Source of the DNA: Streptomyces sp. yr375
Lineage (GTDB): Bacteria > Actinomycetota > Actinomycetes > Streptomycetales > Streptomycetaceae
Assembly: GCF_900110755.1 (NCBI RefSeq)
Contig: NZ_FOFF01000017.1
Span: 1 to 64,000, forward strand
DNA length: 64,000 nt
Direction: 5' to 3'
Positions 53,686 to 62,823 of this stretch are shown in pieces. Each line of letters starts with the position of its first letter. Position 1 is the first letter of the stretch. The notes beneath the pieces are model-generated. The model worked only from the letters and a program-made list of their open reading frames with translations. It ran no database searches and was not told the DNA's origin. Position numbers and translations under genes: made by a program.

Positions 53686-54345
53686 ATGACGACACCTCTT
53701 GCCGACAGCGCCTTCGACTCGCTCCGCCTCGACGCCGTGTCCGACCAGGAGACGCTGCGCCGCGCCTACGCGCTCCCCGGCGACGCGGCCATTCGCAAGC
53801 AGATGACCGAACTCACCGAGCAGACAAGGCGGTTGATCGGCTGCTCGCCGCTGGTCCTGGTCGCCAGCGCGGACGCCGAGGGCAACTGCGACGTCTCCCC
53901 GCGCGGCGGCCCCGCCGGGTTCGTGGCCGTCTTGGACGCACGGACGGTTGCGATACCGGACGCGACCGGCAACAAGCGTCTGGACACCCTGCAGAACGTC
54001 ATCGCGACCGGACGGGCCGGGCTGCTGTTCGTCATCCCGGGGCGCACCACGACGCTCAGGGTGAACGGCCGGGCCTGCGTCTCCACCCGCCCGGAGCTGC
54101 TGTCACAGCTCACCGCCGTGGGCAAGCCGCCGGCCAGTGCGCTGGTGGTGGGGATCGAGGAGGTCTACCCGCACTGCCCCAAGGCGCTCCTGCGCAGCGC
54201 GGCGTGGAAGCCGGAGCAGTGGCTGCCGGCGGACGCCCAGCCGACCTCGGCCGAGGTGACGCTGGCCCAACTGCGGCTGCCGGAGCTGACGATCGCCGAC
54301 ATCGAGCAGACGGAGGCGGACTCGCTGAAGTACCGGTACGAGTGA
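53686..54345 (+). CDS. PPOX-type (pyridoxamine 5'-phosphate oxidase-like) flavoprotein
   Basis: 219 residues of the split-barrel flavin-binding family, close to the MSMEG_1061-type subgroup: SPLVLVASADAEGNCDVSPRGGPAGF, DATGNKRLDTLQNV and GRTTTLRVNGRA are the cofactor-side segments. Such proteins use FMN or F420 as reductases/oxidases; the substrate is unknown. It diverges from the TetR gene. The 218 bases after it (54346-54563) contain no gene, only an AT-rich AAAATAAAGATC stretch that could be part of the dhaK promoter. Confidence 0.82.
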   Translation: MTTPLADSAFDSLRLDAVSDQETLRRAYALPGDAAIRKQMTELTEQTRRLIGCSPLVLVASADAEGNCDVSPRGGPAGFVAVLDARTVAIPDATGNKRLDTLQNVIATGRAGLLFVIPGRTTTLRVNGRACVSTRPELLSQLTAVGKPPASALVVGIEEVYPHCPKALLRSAAWKPEQWLPADAQPTSAEVTLAQLRLPELTIADIEQTEADSLKYRYE

Positions 54346-54563
54346 CGGGACGCGCGCGCGTCGCACCCGAGCCGCTCCAGGGGGCGCGCGAAGAGGCCTT
54401 TTCCGGGCTGTTCGAGATCGGCGGGAACGGCACCCCGGAGCGCGCTCTCCACTGCGGATCGCTGTCTGGCCCAGCCCGCCCCGCACTGCGAAAATAAAGA
54501 TCTGGGACTCACCTGCTCGGCTCCCTTGTTCGTCTCACGTGCTCGTCTCACCTGGAGGTATCC

Positions 54564-55556
54564 GTGAGGATGTTGATCAACGTTCCGGAGACCGTGGTCG
54601 CGGACGCGCTGCGCGGGATGGCGGCCGCCCATCCCGAGCTGACCGTCGACGTCGAGAACCGGGTGATCGTGCGACGGGACGCCCCGGTGGCCGGGAAGGT
54701 GGCACTGGTGTCCGGCGGCGGCTCGGGGCACGAGCCGCTGCACGGTGGGTTCGTCGGGCCGGGGATGCTCTCCGCGGCCTGCCCCGGTGAGGTGTTCACG
54801 TCGCCGGTGCCGGATCAGATGGTGCGGGCGGCGGCCGCCGTGGACAGCGGGGCGGGTGTGCTGTTCGTCGTCAAGAACTACACCGGCGACGTCCTCAACT
54901 TCGACATGGCCGCCGAGCTGGCCGAGGACGAGGGCATCCGGGTCGCGAGGGTCCTGGTCGACGACGACGTGGCCGTCACCGACAGTCTCTACACGGCCGG
55001 GCGGCGCGGCACGGGCGCGACGCTGTTCGTTGAGAAGATCGCCGGGGCCGCGGCCGAGGAGGGGCAGCCGCTGGAGCGGGTCGAGGCGCTGGCCCGGCAG
55101 GTGAACGGGAACGCGCGCAGCTTCGGCGTGGCCCTCAGCGCGTGCACGACTCCGGCCAAGGGCAGCCCGACCTTCGACCTGCCGCCCGGCGAGCTGGAAC
55201 TGGGCGTCGGCATCCACGGGGAGCCCGGCCGGGAGCGGCGGGCGATGATGACGTCCGGCGAGATCGCCGACTTCGCGGTCCACGCGATCCTGGAGGACCT
55301 GACGCCCCGCAACCCCGTCCTCGTCCTGGTCAACGGCATGGGCGCGACACCGCTGCTGGAGCTGTACGGCTTCAACGCCGAGGTGCAGCGCGTGCTGGCC
55401 CAGCGGGGCGTGCCCGTCGCCCGTACGCTCGTCGGCAACTACGTGACGTCCCTCGACATGGCCGGCGCGTCGGTGACCCTGTGCCAGATCGACGAGGAAC
55501 TGCTACGGCTGTGGGACGCGCCGGTGAAGACGGCCGCACTGCGCTGGGGCGTGTGA
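54564..55556 (+). CDS. dhaK: Dihydroxyacetone kinase subunit DhaK
   Basis: 330 residues. LVSGGGSGHEPLHGGFVG near residues 49-66 and the GIHGEPG histidine that forms the covalent hemiaminal with dihydroxyacetone are both present. With DhaL it phosphorylates dihydroxyacetone using phosphate from DhaM. Start GTG 54564 follows GGAGG; ATG 54570 is also possible. First gene of a dhaKLM operon. Confidence 0.95.
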   Translation: MRMLINVPETVVADALRGMAAAHPELTVDVENRVIVRRDAPVAGKVALVSGGGSGHEPLHGGFVGPGMLSAACPGEVFTSPVPDQMVRAAAAVDSGAGVLFVVKNYTGDVLNFDMAAELAEDEGIRVARVLVDDDVAVTDSLYTAGRRGTGATLFVEKIAGAAAEEGQPLERVEALARQVNGNARSFGVALSACTTPAKGSPTFDLPPGELELGVGIHGEPGRERRAMMTSGEIADFAVHAILEDLTPRNPVLVLVNGMGATPLLELYGFNAEVQRVLAQRGVPVARTLVGNYVTSLDMAGASVTLCQIDEELLRLWDAPVKTAALRWGV

Positions 55557-55627
55557 AGCCGGGGGGGCAGCCGTCCGGACGACCGTACGGACCATGCGAC
55601 GACGTGACGACCATGCAAGGAGACCCC

Positions 55628-56242
55628 GTGCTCGACGCCGACTTCTTCCGCCGTTGGATGACGGCGACCGCCGCGTCCGTCGACCGTGAGGCGGACCGGC
55701 TCACGGCCCTCGACTCCCCCATCGGGGACGCCGATCACGGCAGCAACCTCCGCCGCGGCTTCACCGCGGTGACCGTGGCACTGGAGAAGGAGACGCCCGC
55801 GACCCCGGGCGCCGTTCTGGTCCTCGCGGGGAGCCGGCTGATCTCGACGGTGGGCGGGGCTGCGGGTCCGTTGTACGGCACGCTGCTGCGCCGGACGGGG
55901 AAGGCGCTCGGCGACACGGCCGAGGTGGACGCGGCGGGCTTCGCCGAGGCGCTGCGCGTGGGCGTGGCCGCCGTGATGCAGCTCGGTGGTGCCGCGCCCG
56001 GCGACAAGACCATGATCGACGCGCTGGTGCCGGCGGTCGACGCCCTCCCCGACGGTTTCCGCGCCGCCCGGGCCGCCGCCGAGCAGGGCGCGGAGGCGAC
56101 GACACCGTTGCAGGCCCGCAAGGGCCGGGCCAGCTACCTCGGCGAGCGCAGCATCGGCCACCAGGACCCGGGCGCCACGTCGGCGGCGCTGCTCATCGCC
56201 GCCCTGGCCGAAGCGGACGGGGAGCGAGGCACCGGTGAGTGA
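55628..56242 (+). CDS. dhaL: Dihydroxyacetone kinase subunit DhaL
   Basis: 204 residues. Nucleotide-binding subunit: DSPIGDADHGSNLRRGF holds the Mg-coordinating aspartates, and GGAAPGDKTMIDALVP and SIGHQDPGATSAALL follow as in DhaL. GTG 55628 is preceded by AAGGAGA; the frame is open upstream but without a ribosome site. The stop overlaps the dhaM start. Confidence 0.94.
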   Translation: MLDADFFRRWMTATAASVDREADRLTALDSPIGDADHGSNLRRGFTAVTVALEKETPATPGAVLVLAGSRLISTVGGAAGPLYGTLLRRTGKALGDTAEVDAAGFAEALRVGVAAVMQLGGAAPGDKTMIDALVPAVDALPDGFRAARAAAEQGAEATTPLQARKGRASYLGERSIGHQDPGATSAALLIAALAEADGERGTGE

Positions 56243-56645
56243 CGAAAAACTGGTCGGCATCGTCCTGGTGTCGCACAGCGCGGCGGTGGCCTCGGCCGTG
56301 GCCGAACTGGCGCGGGGGCTGGTGGGCGGCGGCACGGCCGTGCCGGTCGCCGCGGCCGGCGGTACGGAGGGAGGCGCGCTCGGCACCAGCGCCGAACTGA
56401 TCGCCGCCGCTGCCGCCTCGGTGGACCGGGGCGCGGGGGTCGCGGTCCTCGCCGACCTGGGCAGCGCCGTCCTCACGGTCAAGGCGATGCTCGCAGAGGG
56501 CGACGAACTACCCGATACCGCCCGCCTGTTGGACGCCCCGTTCGTCGAGGGCGCGGTGGCCGCCGTAGTCACGGCGTCGACAGGCGCCGACCTCGACACG
56601 GTGGAGGCGGCGGCGACGGAGGCGTACAACTACCGCAAGGTGTAA
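56235..56645 (+). CDS. dhaM: Dihydroxyacetone kinase phosphotransfer subunit DhaM (EIIA domain only)
   Basis: 136 residues. A PTS mannose-type EIIA domain with the phosphorylated His in GIVLVSHSAAVA and GTEGGALGTSAELI. The extra HPr and EI-like domains of enterobacterial DhaM are absent, so general HPr must supply phosphate, as is usual in actinomycetes. Start GTG 56235 overlaps dhaL. Confidence 0.92.
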   Translation: MSDEKLVGIVLVSHSAAVASAVAELARGLVGGGTAVPVAAAGGTEGGALGTSAELIAAAAASVDRGAGVAVLADLGSAVLTVKAMLAEGDELPDTARLLDAPFVEGAVAAVVTASTGADLDTVEAAATEAYNYRKV

Positions 56646-56702
56646 CCGCCCCGGGCCCGGACGGCACGTTCACCCTCCGACATCTCAGGCACCTCAGGCA
56701 CC

Positions 56703-57338
56703 TCAGACAAGTCCCTCCGACGCCACCTCGAAGGCCGTGCGGACGGCCTCCGCCAGGTCGGCGCGTGCCGTCGTCGGGTTCATGGTGGGGGCGTCGGCGT
56801 GCCACGCGTGGTGTTCGACGGCGGCGCGCAAAGCCGCGTTGAACATAGCCGCCTGGATGGCCGGCCGGAGGTCGTCGACCGGCCGGCCGGCCCGGTCGGC
56901 GAGGGCGCGGGCGAAGACCGGCTCGGCCTCGTCGTAGGTCTGGAGCCAGACCGCGCGCAGGCCCGGTTCGGTGCGGGTGAGCCGTACCAGGGCCCCGACG
57001 GTGGCGGGGTCGGGGCCGACGATGACGCGCTCGTCGGTGTCCAGCCGGGCGAGGACGTCGCCCGGGGGGCGGCCCGGGCGCCACTCCCGCAGGCGGGCGG
57101 CGATCGTGTCGATGCCCGCCGTGAGCAGCGGGCGCACACAGCTCTCCTTGCTCGGGAAGTACCGCCAGACCGTCCGCGCGGAGACCCCGACCGCCTGGCC
57201 GATCTGCTCCCCGGTGGTCGCGGCGACGCCCTGCCCCACGAACAGGTCCACCGCGGCGCGGGCGATCTCCAGCCGGATCTGCGCCTTGCGCTCGTCCGTC
57301 AGGGGCGGTCGGCCCGTGCGTCCACCGGATGCGGTCAT
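56703..57338 (-). CDS. TetR-family regulator
   Basis: 211 residues. Helix-turn-helix TTGEQIGQAVGVSARTVWRYF at about residues 41-61. ATG 57338 has GGGAGGAC before it. It diverges from an SDR gene, with a 10-bp-arm palindrome in between, so it most likely represses itself and the SDR. The ligand is unknown. It converges on dhaM; the 57-base gap there has only CAGGCACCT repeats. Confidence 0.88.
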   Translation of the reverse strand: MTASGGRTGRPPLTDERKAQIRLEIARAAVDLFVGQGVAATTGEQIGQAVGVSARTVWRYFPSKESCVRPLLTAGIDTIAARLREWRPGRPPGDVLARLDTDERVIVGPDPATVGALVRLTRTEPGLRAVWLQTYDEAEPVFARALADRAGRPVDDLRPAIQAAMFNAALRAAVEHHAWHADAPTMNPTTARADLAEAVRTAFEVASEGLV

Positions 57339-57387
57339 CCCGTCGTCCTCCCGTCTCGGTCCCAGCTCTGAGGTCACGAGATTCTTC

Positions 57388-57426
57388 CCTACGACTTTAT
57401 GTCACTCGCAGACAATAAGTCGTAGG
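57388..57426. promoter_or_regulatory. Operator-like palindrome between TetR and SDR genes
   Basis: CCTACGACTT (57388-57397) and AAGTCGTAGG (57417-57426) are perfect 10-bp arms with a 19-base spacer, centred in the divergent promoter region. Probably the TetR binding site. Confidence 0.7.
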
Positions 57427-57467
57427 GTGGCTGTGGCAAGGGCGGCACAAGTTACTGGGAGCACCTC

Positions 57468-58229
57468 ATGGCCACTGGACTGGCAGGCCGCAGCGTCGTC
57501 GTCACCGGAGCGGGCTCGGGCATCGGGCGCGCCACGGCCCTGGCCTTCGCCGCGGAGGGGGCCCGGGTCCTGGTGGCCGACCTCAACGCGGAGGGCGCGC
57601 AGGCCGTCGTCAAGGAGATAGAGCAGGCGGGCGGCACGGCCGTGGCCGTCACCGGCGACCTCAGCGAGCAGACGGTCGTGGACGAGGTGGCCGCGACCGC
57701 GGTGGAGCGGTTCGGCGGGATCGACGTGCTGGTGAACAACGCGGGGATCATGGACCGTATGTCCGCGCTCGCGGACGTGAGCGACGCGGAGTGGGAGCGG
57801 GTCGTGCGGGTCAACCTCACCGCCCCGTTCCTGCTCACCCGCGCGGTGCTGCCGCACATGCTGGCCGCGGGCCGGGGCGCGATCGTCAACACGGCCTCCG
57901 AGGCCGGGCTGCGGGGCAGCGCGGCCGGTGCCGCCTACACCGCGTCGAAGCACGGCGTGGTGGGGCTGACCAAGTCCCTCGCGGTGATGTACCGCGGCAA
58001 GGGCATCCGCGCGAACGCGATCGCGCCGGGCGCCACGAAGACCTCGATCGTCGTGGAGGCTGAGCAGGGCGCCCACGGCCCGGCGACGCTCGGCCCGCAC
58101 TTCGTCAACGTCGGCCGCCTGGCCGAGGCCGAGGAGCAGGCCGCCGCGATCGTGTTCCTCGCCTCGGACGCGGCGAGCAACATCAACGGCGTGGTCCTGC
58201 CGGTCGACGACGGCTGGTCGGCGGTCTGA
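57468..58229 (+). CDS. Short-chain dehydrogenase/reductase
   Basis: 253 residues. Classical SDR: TGAGSGIGRATAL, NNAGIMD, the catalytic Ser region NTASEAGLRGSA and YTASK, ending VNGVVLPVDDGWSAV. NAD(H)-linked alcohol/ketone oxidoreductase; substrate unknown. Controlled in all likelihood by the divergent TetR. Only 49 bases separate it from the convergent chitosanase gene. Confidence 0.9.
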   Translation: MATGLAGRSVVVTGAGSGIGRATALAFAAEGARVLVADLNAEGAQAVVKEIEQAGGTAVAVTGDLSEQTVVDEVAATAVERFGGIDVLVNNAGIMDRMSALADVSDAEWERVVRVNLTAPFLLTRAVLPHMLAAGRGAIVNTASEAGLRGSAAGAAYTASKHGVVGLTKSLAVMYRGKGIRANAIAPGATKTSIVVEAEQGAHGPATLGPHFVNVGRLAEAEEQAAAIVFLASDAASNINGVVLPVDDGWSAV

Positions 58230-58278
58230 CGGCCCGCCTACGTCGTCTACAGGCTTCCGCCCACTCCCCCTCTCAGCC

Positions 58279-59055
58279 CTACCACTCGTCCCGGCCGGAC
58301 TCGGCGGAATCGGCGGGCTGGGCGGGCTCGGCGGCCGTCCCGTCGCTCGTTGCCGACGCCCCGACGAACTGGCGGGCCAACCGCTCCCCCACCTCCACCG
58401 CCGACGCGTGGCTCTCGATGGGGGTCGCCCGGGAGTTCTTGAAGACGATGTACGTGACACCGGACGGGGTGCCGCCGCCACGGGGGTCGGGGCGGATGCC
58501 GAGGGCCTGGGCGGTGGCGTACGACGCCTCGCCGATGATGCCGCTCGGTCCCGTGTCGCCGACGACCGCGTACTGCACCCGGTCCCGGTAGACGACGGCC
58601 GCGACCGAGCCCCCGCCCACCCCGTGCTCGCGGTGGTCCCACAGGGCGCTCACCCCCGGCACGACGATGTAGGGCAGCGCCTCGGCGCTCAGATAGCGGC
58701 CGTCGGACTGCTGGTAGGCCGTGGCGTCGGAGAACAGCGGGTCGGTGCCGCTGTTGCACTGCGGGCTGGGGCGGCCGTCGCAGTCGATGTCCATGTCGGC
58801 CGTCCAGAACACCGCCTCGTCGGTGCCGCACACCGGGATCGTGGCGGGGGCGTCGTCGTCGGTGCGGTAGCGGCCGCGCGAGACGGGGGCGCAGTCGCGG
58901 ACCCGCGACATCAGATCGGCGGCCCGGACCGAGCCTTCTTGGCGGAGCGCCGGTGCCCCGGGAGCGCCCGGGGACGGGTGCGCGGCGGCGGGCGGGGTGG
59001 TCGGGGCCAGCAGGGCAAGGCCGGCCGCGGCCAGCGTCAGCGACTGGGCGCGCAC
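58279..59055 (-). CDS. Secreted GH75-type chitosanase
   Basis: 258 residues. GTG 59055 gives a signal peptide (RAQSLTLAAAGLALLAPTT, then Ala-rich cleavage region). The mature part has FWTADMDIDCDGRP and GDTGPSGIIGEASYATAQAL, matching the catalytic acid region of glycoside hydrolase family 75, first known from fungal chitosanases. It would cut chitosan outside the cell. The C-terminal tail is Ala/Glu/Asp-rich. Confidence 0.83.
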   Translation of the reverse strand: MRAQSLTLAAAGLALLAPTTPPAAAHPSPGAPGAPALRQEGSVRAADLMSRVRDCAPVSRGRYRTDDDAPATIPVCGTDEAVFWTADMDIDCDGRPSPQCNSGTDPLFSDATAYQQSDGRYLSAEALPYIVVPGVSALWDHREHGVGGGSVAAVVYRDRVQYAVVGDTGPSGIIGEASYATAQALGIRPDPRGGGTPSGVTYIVFKNSRATPIESHASAVEVGERLARQFVGASATSDGTAAEPAQPADSAESGRDEW

Positions 59056-59468
59056 GATACGGGACCCTCTCGTGGGACATTGACGGACACTCAGATCAAT
59101 CTGGTGTCGACCACGGCACGGGGCCACTTCGAGGGGGCCGTACGGTGCACGGCGTACACGGCCCGGTTTTTGACGGGCCGCCAGCGGGCGGGGTACAGGG
59201 GCGTCCGGCGTGAACTCATCGGCAGGGCGGCATGCAGATCCACAGCCTGGACGGGACCCAGCCGGCGACGGCCGTCACAGAGCTGCGGACGGGGGCGCGG
59301 GTGCGCGCCTGCCTGGGCCGTACGGAGGAATCCGTCACCTGCCCGGAGGCGGTCCGGGTGCGGGACGGGGCCGGGGCGCGTTGGCTGCCCCTGAGGCAGC
59401 ACGGGCGTATCCGATCTCGGCGGCGCAAGGGATGTACCGCCAACCGTGCCGCCGCCGGAGGACATCCC
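59056..59468. other. Intergenic region between two divergent secreted-protein genes
   Basis: 413 bases without a convincing gene. It must hold the promoters of the chitosanase (minus) and the membrane-anchored protein (plus). A TTGACG at 59080 faces plus but has no good -10 box; nothing else stands out. Confidence 0.5.
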
Positions 59469-60008
59469 ATGCGCACTTCCCGTTTTCTCATCCGCTCAGG
59501 ACTGACCGTGGCAGCCGCAGCCACGCTTCCTCTCACCCTGGCCTCAGGGCCGGCCGCCGCCCGGGCTTCGGGCATCTCCGTCAGTACGACCGGCTCCACG
59601 GCGTCGGTGGTGACCAGCGCCTGCACCCAGAGCAACGGGAGCTGGGGCACGGCCGCGCTGCTCAGCAGCGGCCAGGGGAGCTTCTCCCAGGGGCGTCAGG
59701 TCGCCCTGTCCGGGACGGCCTCGAGCCAGTCCGCCGCCTGGTCGGGCGTCTCGCCGGGCACGTACACCGTCGTCGTCATGTGCTCCAGCGGCGCGACCGC
59801 CGGCACCCAGTCGGTGATCGTCTCGGCGCCGTCCATCCCGACGATCTCCGCGACCGCCTCGCCCTCGCGCGGTGTCATGGGCGGCCTCGGCGGGACGGCC
59901 CGTGACTACGGCCCCGTCACCATGGGGGTGGGCGGGGCGCTGGTCGGGGCGGGTGTCATCGGGGCGGCGTGGTTCCTGCGCAGCCGCTCGAAGCCGCACC
60001 GGTTCTAG
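59469..60008 (+). CDS. Secreted, C-terminally membrane-anchored protein of unknown function
   Basis: 179 residues. Signal peptide (FLIRSGLTVAAAATLPLTLA, Ala-Arg-Ala region), a Ser/Thr/Gly-rich outer domain of about 115 residues, then a single membrane helix (VGGALVGAGVIGAAWFL) and a basic tail RSRSKPHRF. No sortase LPxTG-type motif. GGAGGA lies before ATG 59469. Resembles many small Streptomyces cell-surface proteins; function unknown. Confidence 0.8.
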   Translation: MRTSRFLIRSGLTVAAAATLPLTLASGPAAARASGISVSTTGSTASVVTSACTQSNGSWGTAALLSSGQGSFSQGRQVALSGTASSQSAAWSGVSPGTYTVVVMCSSGATAGTQSVIVSAPSIPTISATASPSRGVMGGLGGTARDYGPVTMGVGGALVGAGVIGAAWFLRSRSKPHRF

Positions 60009-60026
60009 AACCCCTGGAATTCACCC

Positions 60027-60617
60027 CTACCGGGACCCGCCCTCCCGGGACCCGCCCTGCTGGGAGCCGGGGTCGGCCGGGTCGGCCGCCGCGGGCAGCT
60101 CTTCCAGGGCCTCGGTGAGCCACTGGGTCCAGAAGGTCTCCAGTTCGATGCCCGCGCGCAGGACCAGGTGTCGCAGCCTGGTCTGCGCGCGGGTGTCGCC
60201 GGGCGGGAAGTCGCGCTTCTCGATCTCCTCGTACTCGGTCAACTGCCGTCGGTGCAGGTCGAGATGGCGACGCAGATCGGCTTCCAGACCGGCGGTGCCG
60301 ACGACGGCCGCGGCGCGCAGCCGCAGCAGCAGGGCGTCGCGGTGCGGCTTGGGGTCCTGGCCGGCCGCCGTCCACCGGGCGAGTTCGGCGCGGCCCGCGG
60401 GCAGGACCTCGTAGGCCTTCTTCTGGCCGCGGGCCGGCTGCTCGGCGGGCAGCGCCCGGATGTGGCCGTCGGCCTCCAGTCTTCCCAGCTCGCGGTAGAT
60501 CTGCTGGTGCGTCGCCGACCAGAAGTAGCCGATCGACCTGTCGAACCGGCGGGTCAGATCCAGCCCCGACGAGGGCCTCTCGAGCAAGGCGGTGAGGATC
60601 GCGTGCGGGAGTGACAT
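60027..60617 (-). CDS. PadR-family transcriptional regulator
   Basis: 196 residues. N-terminal winged helix (HAILTALLERPSSGLDLTRRFDRSIGYFWSATHQQIYRELGRL) and a C-terminal coiled dimerisation helix rich in Arg/Leu/Glu, the two-part plan of PadR. It lies 40 bases downstream of the dienoyl-CoA reductase gene on the same strand and may control it. The C-terminus ends in GGSREGGSR, from a short DNA repeat. Confidence 0.86.
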   Translation of the reverse strand: MSLPHAILTALLERPSSGLDLTRRFDRSIGYFWSATHQQIYRELGRLEADGHIRALPAEQPARGQKKAYEVLPAGRAELARWTAAGQDPKPHRDALLLRLRAAAVVGTAGLEADLRRHLDLHRRQLTEYEEIEKRDFPPGDTRAQTRLRHLVLRAGIELETFWTQWLTEALEELPAAADPADPGSQQGGSREGGSR

Positions 60618-60657
60618 GCGGTCAATCCTAGGGACGGCGCCGGCGCGGCCCGGGTGC

Positions 60658-62679
60658 CTACAGCGCCGCCGCCAGTTCCGTGCCCTGCTGGATGGCGCGC
60701 TTGGCGTCCAGCTCGGCGGCCAGGTCGGCACCGCCGATGAGGTGCGCGGCCGTGCCGGCGGCGATCAGCGCCTCGTACAGGTCACGGCGCGGGTCCTGGC
60801 CGGTGCACAGCACGATGGTGTCGACCTCCAGGACCGTGCTCTGCTCGCCGACGGTGACGTGCAGTCCGGCGTCGTCGATCCGGTCGTAGCGCACGCCCGG
60901 GACCATCGTGACGCCCCGGTGTTTGAGTTCCGTGCGGTGGATCCAGCCGGTGGTCTTGCCGAGGCCCGCGCCGACCTTGCCGGTCTTGCGCTGGAGGAGG
61001 TGGACCGTGCGGGGCGGGGCGGGGCGCTCGGGGGCGGTGAGGCCGCCGGGGGCCCGGTAGTCCGTGTCGACGCCCCACTGGCGGAAGTAGGTCGCCGGGT
61101 CCTCGCTCGCCTTGTCGCCGCCGTCGGTGAGGAACTCGGCGACGTCGAAGCCGATGCCGCCCGCGCCGAGGATCGCGACCCGGTCGCCGACGGGCGCGCC
61201 GTCGCGCAGGACGTCGAGGTAGCCGACGACGCTCGGGTGGTCGACGCCGGGGATGTCGGGGGTGCGGGGGCTGACGCCGGTGGCGACGACGACCTCGTCG
61301 TACTGCGCGTCCGTCAAGTCCCCTGCGGTCACGGGGGTGTTGAGACGTACGTCCACGCCGTGCGCGGCGAGCTGGTGGCGGAAGTAGCGCAGTGTCTCGT
61401 CGAACTCCTGCTTGCCCGGCACCTTTCGGGCGACGTTGAGCTGTCCGCCGATCTCGCTCGCGGCGTCGAACAGCGTGACCTGGTGGCCGCGTTCGGCGGC
61501 GCTCACCGCGCAGGCGAGGCCTGCCGGACCCGCGCCCACCACCGCGACGCGCTTGCTCAACCGCGTTGCGGACAGGACGAGTTCGGTCTCGTGGCAGGCG
61601 CGCGGGTTGACCAGGCAGGACGTGATCTTCCCGCTGAACGTGTGGTCCAGACAGGCCTGGTTGCAGCCGATGCAGGTGTTGATGGCCTCGGGCGTGCCGG
61701 CCGCGGCCTTCGCCACGAACTCGGGGTCGGCCAGCATCGGGCGGGCCATCGACACCATGTCCGCGCAGCCGTCGGCGAGCAACTCCTCCGCCAGTTCGGG
61801 GGTGTTGATGCGGTTGGTGGTCACGAGGGGGACCGACACCTCGCCCATCAGCTTCTTCGTCACCCAGGTGTACGCGCCGCGCGGCACGGAGGTGGCGATG
61901 GTGGGGATGCGGGCCTCGTGCCAGCCGATGCCGGTGTTGATGATGGTCGCGCCGGCCGTCTCGACGGCCTTGGCGAGGGTGACGACCTCGTCGAGCGTCG
62001 AACCGCCGGGCACCAGGTCCAGCATGGACAGCCGGTAGACGACGATGAAGTCCTCGCCGACCGCCTCGCGCACCCGCCGCACGATCTCGACGGGGAACCG
62101 CATCCGGTTCTCGTACGAGCCGCCCCAGCGGTCGGTGCGGTGGTTGGTCTGCGCGGCGATGAACTCGTTGACGAGATAGCCCTCGGAGCCCATGATCTCG
62201 ACGCCGTCGTAACCGGCCTGCCGGGCGAGGCGGGCGGTGCGCGCGTAGTCGTCGATCGTGCGCTCGACGTCGGCGTCGGTCATCTCGCGGGGCGCGAAGG
62301 GGCTGATGGGGGCCTGGAGCGGGCTCGGGGCGACCAGGTCGCGGTGGTAGGCGTAGCGGCCGAAGTGCAGGATCTGCATCGCGATCCGGCCGCCCTCGCG
62401 GTGCACGGCGTCGGTGATCGCCCGGTGCTGCTCGGCCTCCGCGTCCGTGGTGAGCTTCGCGCCGCCCTCGTAGGGCCGACCCTCGTCGTTGGGGGCGATG
62501 CCGCCGGTGACGATGAGGCCCACTCCCCCGCGCGCCCGGGCGGCGTAGAACGCGGCCATGCGCTCGAAGCCGCGCTCGGCCTCCTCCAGGCCGACGTGCA
62601 TCGAGCCCATCAGGACCCGGTTGGGCAGCGTGGTGAAGCCCAGGTCGAGCGGGCTCAGCAGGTGCGGGTAACGGCTCAT
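60658..62679 (-). CDS. fadH: NADPH-dependent 2,4-dienoyl-CoA reductase
   Basis: 673 residues. N-terminal old-yellow-enzyme barrel (LDLGFTTLPNRVLMGSMHVG), iron-sulfur cysteines CIGCNQACLD plus a downstream Cys, then FAD (VAVVGAGPAGLACAVSA) and NADPH (VAILGAGGIGFDVAEF) domains: the complete FadH plan. It reduces 2,4-dienoyl-CoA in beta-oxidation of unsaturated fatty acids. ATG 62679 follows GGAGG. A palindrome upstream suggests regulation. Confidence 0.93.
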   Translation of the reverse strand: MSRYPHLLSPLDLGFTTLPNRVLMGSMHVGLEEAERGFERMAAFYAARARGGVGLIVTGGIAPNDEGRPYEGGAKLTTDAEAEQHRAITDAVHREGGRIAMQILHFGRYAYHRDLVAPSPLQAPISPFAPREMTDADVERTIDDYARTARLARQAGYDGVEIMGSEGYLVNEFIAAQTNHRTDRWGGSYENRMRFPVEIVRRVREAVGEDFIVVYRLSMLDLVPGGSTLDEVVTLAKAVETAGATIINTGIGWHEARIPTIATSVPRGAYTWVTKKLMGEVSVPLVTTNRINTPELAEELLADGCADMVSMARPMLADPEFVAKAAAGTPEAINTCIGCNQACLDHTFSGKITSCLVNPRACHETELVLSATRLSKRVAVVGAGPAGLACAVSAAERGHQVTLFDAASEIGGQLNVARKVPGKQEFDETLRYFRHQLAAHGVDVRLNTPVTAGDLTDAQYDEVVVATGVSPRTPDIPGVDHPSVVGYLDVLRDGAPVGDRVAILGAGGIGFDVAEFLTDGGDKASEDPATYFRQWGVDTDYRAPGGLTAPERPAPPRTVHLLQRKTGKVGAGLGKTTGWIHRTELKHRGVTMVPGVRYDRIDDAGLHVTVGEQSTVLEVDTIVLCTGQDPRRDLYEALIAAGTAAHLIGGADLAAELDAKRAIQQGTELAAAL

Positions 62680-62735
62680 GGCAAGGCCTCCGTGCGCGGC
62701 GGTAGTCCCTCCAGTTCTAGAGGACCGCACCCGGT

Positions 62736-62755
62736 TTATGCAACTAGTTGCACAA
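62736..62755. promoter_or_regulatory. Palindromic operator upstream of fadH
   Basis: TGCAACTAGTTGCA (62739-62752) is a perfect 14-bp palindrome, extended by matching TT/AA on both sides. About 57 bases before the fadH start. Such sites are typical for MarR, PadR or TetR dimers. Confidence 0.6.
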
Positions 62756-62788
62756 TGAGCCTGGGGTCATGTGCCGCAGGTCACCGGC

Positions 62789-62823
62789 TCACCTGATCAC
62801 CTGATCACCTGATCACCTGATCA
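62789..62823. repeat. Four tandem copies of an 8-bp unit
   Basis: The unit TCACCTGA is repeated four times in a row; each junction creates TGATCA palindromes. It lies between the stop of the small unknown gene and fadH, about 110 bases before the fadH start. Its last bases coincide with that gene's TGA. Confidence 0.8.

Noticed and set aside
59210..59468. Upstream extension of the membrane-anchored protein (ATG at 59232)
   Set aside because: The extra 79 residues are Arg-rich, and a clear signal peptide with its own GGAGGA site begins at 59469.
62789..62823. CRISPR array
   Set aside because: The repeats are 8 bp with no spacers; no cas genes are present.
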